Of a DNA stretch of 45,581 bases, positions 1 to 7,229 are shown one piece after another (within the stretch, counting starts at the first letter, position 1; each line of letters opens with the position of its first letter). Under the pieces are notes generated by a model that saw nothing but the letters and a program-made list of their open reading frames with translations, did not search any database and was not told the DNA's origin. Source of the DNA: JAWLGW01 sp964569055. GTDB lineage: Bacteria; Planctomycetota; J058. The stretch spans positions 1 to 45,581 of the forward strand of contig CAZMSZ010000010.1 in NCBI GenBank assembly GCA_964569055.1, written 5' to 3'. The translations under genes and the position numbers were made by a program.

Positions 1-108
1 CTTGGCGCTCTTGGCGGTTGGTTCTCGCGCCAGGGAGCTGCCCTCGTCGGCGACAGCTCTTCTTGGCGGTTGGAAGGTTCGTCCGCCGCGGAGCTGCCCC
101 GCTCCCCC
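1..108 (+). repeat. Dispersed repeat copy (window edge)
   Basis: Non-coding stretch beyond the stop of the minus-strand propeller gene. It contains units such as CTTGGCGCTCTTGGCGGTT and GGCGACAGCTCTTCTTGGCGG, which match the repeat array at 32645-32990 and, in reverse complement, 45475-45581. It is probably the end of a longer intergenic array cut by the window edge. No gene is seen in it. Confidence 0.6.
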
Positions 109-2067
109 TCACCGCATCCAGCGCAGGAACACCACGTGGCGGCGGGAGGCGGCCACGGCGCCGCCCGGCACGGCGAGCAGGTTGAACGGCTCGCGTAGGT
201 CGAGCGGGACCGCGCCGGTCGGCCGGAGGTCGGCGCCGCGCAGTCGCAGCTGCAGGAGCTGGTACTCGCCCGCGCCCCGGCTGCGCTCGGCCGGGAGCAC
301 GAGCGTGTCGCCGAACCGCGCCAGCCGGCCGCGCACGGCGCCCGCCGTGGGGTGCTCGAGCTGGCGCGCGCCGTCCGCGCCCAGGACCACCAGCCGCTCT
401 CCGCCGTAGACCGCGAGGCGCTCGCCGAGCCCGGCCAGCCGGTCGGCTCGGGGGCAGCGCGCGCGCCACAACAGCTCGCCGTCGGCGGGGCGCAGCCCCA
501 GCACGTCGGGCGCGACGAGCGCGACGAGCGTCCGCGCTCCGTTGGGCGGCGCGACGCAGGCCGCGGGCTCGGCCCGGGTCGGCGGCGCCTCGCGCGGCGT
601 CGTGCGCCGGCCGCGGAACGCCTCGAACCGCGACCGCTCGCGCTCGGCCTCGACCGGCGCCCGGCGCGCCCAGAGCATCAGCCCGCGGGCCGCGTCGAAG
701 CAGGCGACCACCCCGAGGTCGGTCGTGCACACCAGGCGCCCGCTGCGGTCGAGCGTGAGCGCGGCCGAGACCTCGGGCGCCGGCGGGCGGTCTTCGCCGC
801 TTCGCCCCGCCGGGCGCTCCGCCGCCAGCACGAACGCGGGGCGCGGCCAGGCCGGCGCGAGCGCGAGCGGCTGGCCGGCGGTCCCGACCCGGCGGTACGC
901 CATGAGCTGCAGCTCGGTCGCCTCTCCCTGCAGCGCCAGCGCCGTGTAGACCCGCGCCTCGTCGGCGACGCACGCCAGCACGTGGCCGCGCGCGAGGAGG
1001 TCCCGCAGCTCGGGGCCGGCGCGGTCCCAGCCCGGCGGTGAGCCCGGGCGCGGCCCCGAGGCCGGGGAGGTCGGACCCGGGTCGCCGTCCCACCACGCGA
1101 GCCGGCCGCTCGGCGCGTGCAGCGCGACCAGCGCGTGGAAGCGCCCGCCGAACGACCCGTCGCGCGAGCTCCCGCGCTCGTCGCGCGCCTCGCCGCGGCC
1201 CGGCGCCAGCCAGCGGTCGAGCACCAGCGGCGCGAAGGCGAGCTCGCCCCAGCCGGCGACCGCGTGCTCGCGCGCGGAGGGGAGCGGCCGGCTGGCGGCG
1301 TGAGGATCGAGCGGCACCGCGCCCACCAGCTCGCCGTCGGCGTCGTAGGCCCGCAGCTCGGCGCCGTTGCTGACGCACACCCGTCCGCCCACCCAGGCCG
1401 GCACCGCGGGGGAGGGGAGGCCTCCCTGCTGCTCGGGGGCCTGCTCGAACCGCTCGATCCGCTGCACCGTGAGCAGCGCGCCCTCGGGGGCGGGCTCCCC
1501 CGCCGGGCGCGGCGCGGGCGGCCCCAGCAGCGAGCGCGCGCCGGGCGCCAGGCCGAGCTCCTCGGCCAGGAGTCGCGCGCGCCCGAGGTCGCCCGCCTCG
1601 AGCGCCGCGTCGAGCAGGCGGGTCGCGGCCGCCCGCCCGCTCGGCGCGAAGGGGTAGCGCAGCGCGAGCAGCTCGTCGCCGGGCGGGCGGTCGGTGCGCA
1701 GCTCCAGCGTCGCCGCCTCTTCCTGCAGCGCCGCCAGGGCGCGGGCCGCCTGCTCGGGCAGGGCCGCCGCCCGCCGACACAGCTCGGCCCGCAGCCCGAG
1801 CAGCCGCTCGTGCCCGGGTGGCGCCTCGGCCTCGTAGCGGGGGACCAGGCGTCCCGCGAGCGCCACGTCCCCGCAGCGGCGGAGCAGCGCGTGCAGGGCG
1901 CGCGCCCGCTCCTCGGGCGCGGCCTCCGCGCTGGCCGACAGCTCGGCCGCGAGCTCGGGCGCGTCGCGCCGCAGCTCGGGCAGGTAGACCTGCCGCGGCT
2001 CGCCCCGCGCGACGCAGACGAGCAGCGACGCGCTCAGGAGCGCGCCAGCGGCGAGCCGCTCGATCAC
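109..2067 (-). CDS. Secreted PQQ-like beta-propeller protein
   Basis: 652 residues. The GTG start overlaps the TGA stop of the upstream kinase gene (GTGA), implying translational coupling. Residues 1-22 form a signal peptide (hydrophobic run LAAGALLSASLLVCV), so the protein is probably exported. A helical, Ala/Leu/Glu-rich segment covers roughly residues 30-170. From about 180 to the end come repeated blades with the PQQ-type pattern of Gly-x-Leu-x-Trp, for example GRLAWWDG, GLMLWARR and GELLWRAR. This is the pattern of PQQ-like/WD40-like propellers that act as scaffolds or sensors; catalytic PQQ-enzyme residues are not evident. Pairing with a Ser/Thr kinase suggests a signalling or envelope-monitoring role, which is inference. 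Longer in-frame upstream reading is only a shadow of the kinase gene. Confidence 0.75.
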   Translation of the reverse strand: MIERLAAGALLSASLLVCVARGEPRQVYLPELRRDAPELAAELSASAEAAPEERARALHALLRRCGDVALAGRLVPRYEAEAPPGHERLLGLRAELCRRAAALPEQAARALAALQEEAATLELRTDRPPGDELLALRYPFAPSGRAAATRLLDAALEAGDLGRARLLAEELGLAPGARSLLGPPAPRPAGEPAPEGALLTVQRIERFEQAPEQQGGLPSPAVPAWVGGRVCVSNGAELRAYDADGELVGAVPLDPHAASRPLPSAREHAVAGWGELAFAPLVLDRWLAPGRGEARDERGSSRDGSFGGRFHALVALHAPSGRLAWWDGDPGPTSPASGPRPGSPPGWDRAGPELRDLLARGHVLACVADEARVYTALALQGEATELQLMAYRRVGTAGQPLALAPAWPRPAFVLAAERPAGRSGEDRPPAPEVSAALTLDRSGRLVCTTDLGVVACFDAARGLMLWARRAPVEAERERSRFEAFRGRRTTPREAPPTRAEPAACVAPPNGARTLVALVAPDVLGLRPADGELLWRARCPRADRLAGLGERLAVYGGERLVVLGADGARQLEHPTAGAVRGRLARFGDTLVLPAERSRGAGEYQLLQLRLRGADLRPTGAVPLDLREPFNLLAVPGGAVAASRRHVVFLRWMR

Positions 2068-3065
2068 ACCGTCATCCCGAGGCGCTCGAAGTACGGGTCG
2101 GGCACGCTCGGGTCGATCAGCGAGCGGACCTTTTCGCGGTACAGCGTGCGCAGGTAGCGGTGCAGCGACAGGTTCGTCGGGCCGAACCGGTTGCTGTACA
2201 TGTACTTCTCCAGCGCGAACCCCATCTGACCCGCGGTCTGGAAGCGGCGCTCCACGTCGCGCTCGAGCGCGCGCCTCACGATCGCGGCGAGCTCGGGGGG
2301 CACGTCGGGCGCCACCTCTTCGAGCGGCGGGATCTCGCGGTGGACCACCTCGTCGAGCGTGACCACCGTGTCGTCGCCGTCGAACAGCGGGTCCCCCGTG
2401 AGGAGCTCGTAGAGGAGGATCCCCGCCGCGAACACGTCGGAGCGCTGGTCGGTCCGGCCGAAGCTCGCCTGCTCGGGCGACATGTAGCGCACCTTCCCGA
2501 GCAGCACCTCGCCCTCGAGGTCCATGGCGAGCGTCTTGGCCTTGGCCACGCCGAAGTCGGTCAGCTTGACCACCCCGCCGAACGTCATCATCACGTTGCC
2601 GGGGCTGACGTCGCGGTGCACGATCCCGAGCAGGTTGCCCGCGTCGTCGGACTTGGTGTGCGCGTACTCCAGCGCCCGGCACACGCGCGCGATCACGAAC
2701 GCCGCCAGCTCGAACGGGGCGCGGCGGCCGAGCTCGTGGTGGCGCACGGCGAGGTCCTCGAGCGTGATCCCGTCGATGTACTCGAGCGACATGTAGTACA
2801 TGCTCTCGGTGCAGCCGAGCTGATAGATCTGCACGATGTTCTCGTGCACGAGGTCGGCGACGAGCATCGCCTCGCCGATGAACATCTGCACGAACTCGGG
2901 GTCGCTCGTCAGCTCGCGCAAGATGACCTTGAGGGCCACCCGCTTCTCGAACCCCTCCGCGCCCAGCTGGTAGGCCTCGTACACCACCCCCATCCCGCCG
3001 CGCGCGATCTCCCGCACGATCCGGTAGCGCACTGCGCCCGAGTGGAGCCAGTGGACCTCGCTCAT
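2064..3065 (-). CDS. Serine/threonine protein kinase (Hanks type)
   Basis: 333 residues, ATG start. A complete protein kinase domain is visible: glycine loop ARGGMGVVYEA (21-31), catalytic Lys46 in VALK, HRDVSPGN with catalytic Asp152, DFG at 170-172, and the activation-loop end YMSPEQ. The protein should phosphorylate Ser/Thr on target proteins using ATP. No transmembrane segment, PASTA or sensory domain follows, so it appears cytosolic, unlike many PknB-type receptors. The last four bases overlap the start of the secreted propeller gene, so the two are one transcriptional unit. The region between this start and the divergent gene at 3192 is 126 bases. Confidence 0.93.
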   Translation of the reverse strand: MSEVHWLHSGAVRYRIVREIARGGMGVVYEAYQLGAEGFEKRVALKVILRELTSDPEFVQMFIGEAMLVADLVHENIVQIYQLGCTESMYYMSLEYIDGITLEDLAVRHHELGRRAPFELAAFVIARVCRALEYAHTKSDDAGNLLGIVHRDVSPGNVMMTFGGVVKLTDFGVAKAKTLAMDLEGEVLLGKVRYMSPEQASFGRTDQRSDVFAAGILLYELLTGDPLFDGDDTVVTLDEVVHREIPPLEEVAPDVPPELAAIVRRALERDVERRFQTAGQMGFALEKYMYSNRFGPTNLSLHRYLRTLYREKVRSLIDPSVPDPYFERLGMTV

Positions 3066-3116
3066 GGGTGGATTCTACGCCGACGCGGCGCGTCGGGCGC
3101 GGACGGCTTTCGCGCG

Positions 3117-3145
3117 TTGCCCGTCCGGCCACGGCGGCCTACACT
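3117..3145 (+). promoter_or_regulatory. Probable sigma70-type promoter of the TPR gene
   Basis: TTGCCC (3117-3122) and TACACT (3140-3145) are separated by 17 bases. The expected transcription start lies about 40 bases before the ATG at 3192. The spacing and hexamers fit; there is no experimental evidence. Confidence 0.45.
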
Positions 3146-3191
3146 CCCTCACGGCCCGCGCTCCGCTCGCGAGCGCGCCAGGAGGTCCGCC

Positions 3192-5069
3192 ATGCGCCCG
3201 CTCCTCGCCGCCTCGGCCGCGATCCTGCTCGTCGCCCTCGCCCCGCCCGCCGCGGCGGCGCCGCACGGCACCGTGGTCATGCACGACGGGCGCAAGTTCG
3301 AGGACGTCGAGTACGAGGTCCGCGGGCGGAGCGTGCGCATCGTCACGCAGTACGGCGAGGTGACCTTCAACCTCGGCGACGTGGCCAAGCTGATCCCGTC
3401 CGCGCCCGAGCCCGAAGGCGGGGTCGAGGACCTCGAGGAGGCGGAGGAGGAGCGCGGGATCGACTGGGACACGCGGTTCCGCCTCGTGCCGCCCGACGGC
3501 TGGGAGCTCGTCGAGCCCTCGGGCCCGCTGGTGCGCTCCGCCCTGCGCCACCAGGAGCGCGACGCCGTGCTCGAGGTGACGGTGCGCCCCGCGGCGGGCA
3601 GCTGGGAGCTGGGCGACGACCCCAAGGGGCGCGTCGACCGCGGCCTGACCGACGCGATCAACGCCGAGCTCGCCACGCTCTACGAGCGGGCCGGGCGCGG
3701 CAGGTTCTCGCTGGCGCCCTACCAGGGCGACCTCGTGGTCCGGGTCGACGGGATCACCGTCACCGAGTACGGCGCGGGGAGGGAGACGCGCTCGGTGACG
3801 GAGGTGCGCTTCCAGCGCTTCGGCTTCGAGTACGCGGTCACGCTCTCGCAGGGCAAGCAGGCGCAGGGCACGCTGCCGGCGGAGGCGGTGGACGCCGCGC
3901 TCGAGGCGTTCAGCTTCCTCTCCCCGCTCGACGCGACCGCCAAGCGCTACAGCGATCACGAGCGCGGGTTCGCGCTGCGCTCCCCCGGGGGCGACTGGGA
4001 GCTGCTCGAGCGGCCGTTCAGCGAGCGCGAGCCGCTCGCGCTGCGGACCCGCGACGGGCGGGCCGAGGTCACGGTCGAGGTGCTCGACGGCGCGAGCGCG
4101 CGGCAGGCGGTCGACGGGCGGATCGCCAAGCGGCGCGAGACGTCGCGCTACCTCTCCGCGCTCGAGGTGGGCGCGGCGGCGCAGGACGGATCGGACGTGG
4201 TCCGGTTCGGCTTCGAGGACTTCCGCGCCGGAGGCCGCAAGAAGCTGAGGTTCTCCGGCTTCGCGGCCGCGATCCGCGGGCGGATCCTGCTGTTCACCGG
4301 CGTGGCCCCGCTCAGCGACGAGGACTCGCGCAAGCTGCAGGGCGAGGTCGACGCGATCCTCGCGAGCGTGCGGCTGCACGACCTCGACCGGATCACCAGC
4401 ACCATGACCCGGCAGAAGGACGCGCTCGGCTACATCTCGGCCGGGGTCCAGGCCATGCGGGCCCGCCGCTACCAAGAGGCGGTGCAGAAGCTCGACGAGG
4501 CGATCGCCCGCTACGACGGCTACGCGCTGGCCTACTACCTGCGCGGGCAGGCCCGCAAGAGCATGAACCAGTTCGACGAGTATCGCGCCGACCTGACGCG
4601 CGCCGGCGAGCTCGCGCCGGGGCGGGGGTACGACGCCGAGCTCGTGGCCAGCGTCGCCCTCGAGGCCGCCGTCGAGCAGAAGGCGCGCAACTGGCGCAAG
4701 GCGATCGAGCTCTGGGTCCGGGCCTACCGCTCGAGCAAGGAGCCCAAGCACCTCGACCAGCTCTGCCGCTCGGCCGACGGGTTCTACAACGACGCGCGCC
4801 GGGGCGCCGATCAGTACGCCCTCGTCCGCGAGATGGACAAGATGTTCGAGAGCGTGGAGTCGGTGCCCAAGGTCGCCGAGACCCTGGCCAAGATCTACGG
4901 CCAGGCAGCGAACGACTGCGCCAGGTCGGGCGCGTTCTCGGACGCGCGGCGGATCCTCCGCTACATCCGTAACGTCGGGCGGGCGGCCAAGAGCGACGCG
5001 ATCGAGGACGCGTACGACAAGCTGCGCGACCGGCTCAAGCAGATGGAGGAGAAGGCCAAGGGGCGCTGA
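3192..5069 (+). CDS. Secreted protein with C-terminal TPR-like repeats
   Basis: 625 residues. The ATG follows a good ribosome site (AGGAGGT, 3180-3186) and opens a signal peptide (RPLLAASAAILLVALAPPAAAA), so the longer in-frame ORF upstream is a shadow. After the signal comes a small beta-rich segment (VVMHDGRKFEDVEYEV...), then two related alpha/beta regions (about 95-240 and 250-395). The C-terminal 230 residues are helical with TPR-like pairs (YQEAVQKLDEAIARYDGYA, ALAYYLRGQARKSMNQF). Such proteins usually act as periplasmic or extracytoplasmic scaffolds. No enzymatic motif is recognised. It is divergently placed from the kinase gene and may share its regulation. The family is otherwise unrecognised. 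Confidence 0.8.
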   Translation: MRPLLAASAAILLVALAPPAAAAPHGTVVMHDGRKFEDVEYEVRGRSVRIVTQYGEVTFNLGDVAKLIPSAPEPEGGVEDLEEAEEERGIDWDTRFRLVPPDGWELVEPSGPLVRSALRHQERDAVLEVTVRPAAGSWELGDDPKGRVDRGLTDAINAELATLYERAGRGRFSLAPYQGDLVVRVDGITVTEYGAGRETRSVTEVRFQRFGFEYAVTLSQGKQAQGTLPAEAVDAALEAFSFLSPLDATAKRYSDHERGFALRSPGGDWELLERPFSEREPLALRTRDGRAEVTVEVLDGASARQAVDGRIAKRRETSRYLSALEVGAAAQDGSDVVRFGFEDFRAGGRKKLRFSGFAAAIRGRILLFTGVAPLSDEDSRKLQGEVDAILASVRLHDLDRITSTMTRQKDALGYISAGVQAMRARRYQEAVQKLDEAIARYDGYALAYYLRGQARKSMNQFDEYRADLTRAGELAPGRGYDAELVASVALEAAVEQKARNWRKAIELWVRAYRSSKEPKHLDQLCRSADGFYNDARRGADQYALVREMDKMFESVESVPKVAETLAKIYGQAANDCARSGAFSDARRILRYIRNVGRAAKSDAIEDAYDKLRDRLKQMEEKAKGR

Positions 5070-5075
5070 GCCAGC

Positions 5076-6089
5076 TCAGCCGCTGCTGCTCCCGCGCGGG
5101 CGCAACGCGTAGGCGACCCCGCCGGCGCGCTCGACCCAGGCGCGGGCGAGCTGCTCCCGGCAGTAGACGCGGCGGACCGGCTCGCCGCGGCGCGGTTCGG
5201 CCGCGGGGTCGTGGACGAGGACGTCCCCCGTCGCGGTGAAGCCGGCGACCGCGAGCAGGTGCCCGTCGGTGCGGGGGAGCGGGCTGCCGTCGAGCTCGCC
5301 CACCTCGTGTCGCTCGCTGATCACGGCGGGGCGCCCCGCCGCGACCTCGGCCTCGAGCGCGCCGAGGTCCCAGCGCTCGACCGCCGCGTCGACCCCGAGC
5401 GCGGCGGCGAACGCCACGTTGAACGCCCAGTTGCCGTAGATCCCCGCGCCCGCGTCGTACACCCCGCGCGCCACCACGCTCGGCTCGAGCGGGTAGCCGA
5501 GCGCGGCGAGCGCCATGGCGAGCGCGGTCGGCGAGCAGCCGCGCGTGGGGAGGTCCCCCTCGAGCTCGCGCTGCGAGCGCTGGGGCAGGTCCAGCGTCCG
5601 GCCCCAGGCGCGCCGGTCGCCCGGGTGGGCGGGGGGCGGCTCGCTCGGGTCCCAGCCCAGCAGCGTCAGCCGGCGCAGCCGGGGGCTGCCGCCGAGCGAG
5701 CCCGCCTCGAGCTCCAGGCGCAGCTCGAGCTCCTCGAGCGGGGCCGCCGCCTCGAGGACGTCGATCGCGACGCGCAACCCGTCCGCGTCGGCCGGCGCGG
5801 CCTCGCTGCGGGGGAGCCCGTGGTCGGCGCCGAACACGCCCAGCGAGCGCCACGCGCTCCAGCGCTCGGCCAGGCGGGCGCGGACGGCGAGGCGCGCGCC
5901 CGCGCCGGCGGGCCACGGCGCGGGGTCGAGCGAGGCCACCAGCCGGAGCAGCGGGCCGCGCGGCTCGAGCTGCCGCCGCAGCACGCCGCGCGAGACGCCG
6001 CTCACCAGCTCCAGCCCGCCTGTGCCCGCGAGCGTGCCCGCGTGGTCACCCGCGCGCCAGTCGTCTCCCTGCAGCACCCAGCGCGGCAC
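5076..6089 (-). CDS. C39-like cysteine peptidase family protein
   Basis: 337 residues with a GTG start preceded by GAGGGGG; a second GTG at 6077 is possible. The N-terminal half (about 1-170) is beta-rich and unassigned. The C-terminal half carries a papain-like C39_2 signature: the likely nucleophile Cys185 in RGCSPTALAMAL, His277 in DGHLLAVAGF and Asp294 in VHDPAAE. This arrangement is known from 'C39 family peptidase' proteins that hydrolyse peptides or act as double-glycine-type proteases. No signal peptide is evident from either start, so it may be cytosolic or its true start may differ. It stands tail to tail with the TPR gene, six bases apart, and head to head with the HEAT gene at 6157. 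Confidence 0.75.
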   Translation of the reverse strand: MPRWVLQGDDWRAGDHAGTLAGTGGLELVSGVSRGVLRRQLEPRGPLLRLVASLDPAPWPAGAGARLAVRARLAERWSAWRSLGVFGADHGLPRSEAAPADADGLRVAIDVLEAAAPLEELELRLELEAGSLGGSPRLRRLTLLGWDPSEPPPAHPGDRRAWGRTLDLPQRSQRELEGDLPTRGCSPTALAMALAALGYPLEPSVVARGVYDAGAGIYGNWAFNVAFAAALGVDAAVERWDLGALEAEVAAGRPAVISERHEVGELDGSPLPRTDGHLLAVAGFTATGDVLVHDPAAEPRRGEPVRRVYCREQLARAWVERAGGVAYALRPRGSSSG

Positions 6090-6156
6090 GCGCCCCCTCG
6101 CGCGGCTCTGGCCGATCCGCCGCGCAGCGCCTATTCTGCCGGCCGAGGAGAGGCGC

Positions 6157-7017
6157 GTGCAGCCGAAGGTGTTGATGGCGGCGGGCGGGCTGGCGGCGGC
6201 GGCGATCGTGGCCGTGAGCGCGGTCGTGCTCCTGGGCGGCTCCTCGCAGCAGGTCGCGCCGATCCTGCCGCCGCGCGCGCCGGTGGGCACGCCCGGGCCG
6301 GGCCCGGCGTCCCCAGGGCCGGGCCCGTCGACTCCCGTCGCGGCGCGGCCCCCCCGGCCCGTCGACCCTCCGCGCGAGCCGACCGCGGCGGTCGAGCCGC
6401 CGGCCGCCGACGACGAGGCGCTCGCGGGCGAGGCGCTGCGCGCGCGGGTGCGCGAGATCGTGGCGCGGGGCGAGGGCGCCGCGGACGGCCGCGCCGAGCA
6501 GGCCGCGGCGGCGGACCTCGTGGCGCTGCTCGAGGCCGTGAGCGCGCGCGGCGACGCGGCGCGCGAGGAGGCGCGCGCGCTGCTCGCCCCGGGCGAGCGC
6601 CCGGGCGTCCACGAGGTCGGGGTGCGGCTCCTCGGCAAGCTCGGGGGCCCAGCCGCCCTCGAGCGCCTGGCCGACGTCACGCTCGACGCGGCCTTCGCGC
6701 CCGAGGTCAGGCTCCTCGCGCTGCGGACGCTCTCGCAGCTCGACGGGGCCTTCGCGCAGGGGGTGATCGGGGACGTGGTCCAGGCCACCGGGCAGGACCT
6801 CGGGCTGCGAGGCTTCGCCATGGAGCAGCTCGCCCCGGCCTCGGCCTCGGCCCTCGAGGACGTGGCCCGCGACGCGGCGGACGATCCGCGGGCGCGGCTC
6901 TACGCCCTGCAGCAGCTCTATCGCCTGGACCGCCCGCGCGCGGAGGCGGTCCACCGCGACCTCGTGGGCGACCCCGCGGTCGGGCCGCATCTCGGCCAGA
7001 TCGAGCTGCCGAATTAG
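6157..7017 (+). CDS. Membrane-anchored HEAT-like repeat protein
   Basis: 286 residues. GTG is chosen because AGGAGAGG (6146-6153) lies just upstream; an ATG 18 bases later is an alternative. A single N-terminal membrane segment (MAAGGLAAAAIVAVSAVVLLGG) is followed by a Pro/Gly-rich linker (about 30-85). Helical pairs with HEAT/Armadillo character then run to the end (for example VGVRLLGKLGGPAALERLADV and RARLYALQQLYRLDRPRAEA). HEAT arrays generally mediate protein-protein contacts. The topology suggests an extracytoplasmic repeat domain tethered by a signal anchor. No enzymatic residues are seen. Confidence 0.7.
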   Translation: MQPKVLMAAGGLAAAAIVAVSAVVLLGGSSQQVAPILPPRAPVGTPGPGPASPGPGPSTPVAARPPRPVDPPREPTAAVEPPAADDEALAGEALRARVREIVARGEGAADGRAEQAAAADLVALLEAVSARGDAAREEARALLAPGERPGVHEVGVRLLGKLGGPAALERLADVTLDAAFAPEVRLLALRTLSQLDGAFAQGVIGDVVQATGQDLGLRGFAMEQLAPASASALEDVARDAADDPRARLYALQQLYRLDRPRAEAVHRDLVGDPAVGPHLGQIELPN

Positions 7018-7229
7018 GGCGAGCACGAGGGGGGACGATCGGTGCAAGTACGTTGCGCCTCGGGTTCCTCCGGCTCATGAAAAGTCGGAAGAAAAGATCG
7101 CCCGAAATCGGGAGAGACGCTCCCGAGACGTTTAGGGGCTCGACCGGCGGGGGTTGAGGCGACGCCAAAACGCTAACTTCAGACGGCACCGGCCGTGCAC
7201 AGGGCGCCCCCCGGAACGGAGGGACGCGG
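7018..7229 (+). other. Intergenic leader with small hairpins
   Basis: This 212-base gap before the lipoprotein gene contains two small adjacent hairpins: CCCGAAATCGGG, and CGGGAG-AGACG-CTCCCG. A purine-rich stretch (GTCGGAAGAAAAGATCG) lies just before them. The ribosome site GGAGGG is immediately before the ATG at 7230. No convincing promoter or riboswitch was identified. Confidence 0.35.

Noticed and set aside
3075..4751. A 558-residue open frame opposite the TPR protein gene.
   Set aside because: Low-complexity Arg/Leu/Ala/Glu/Val composition without motifs; the plus-strand gene has a signal peptide, a ribosome site and repeats.
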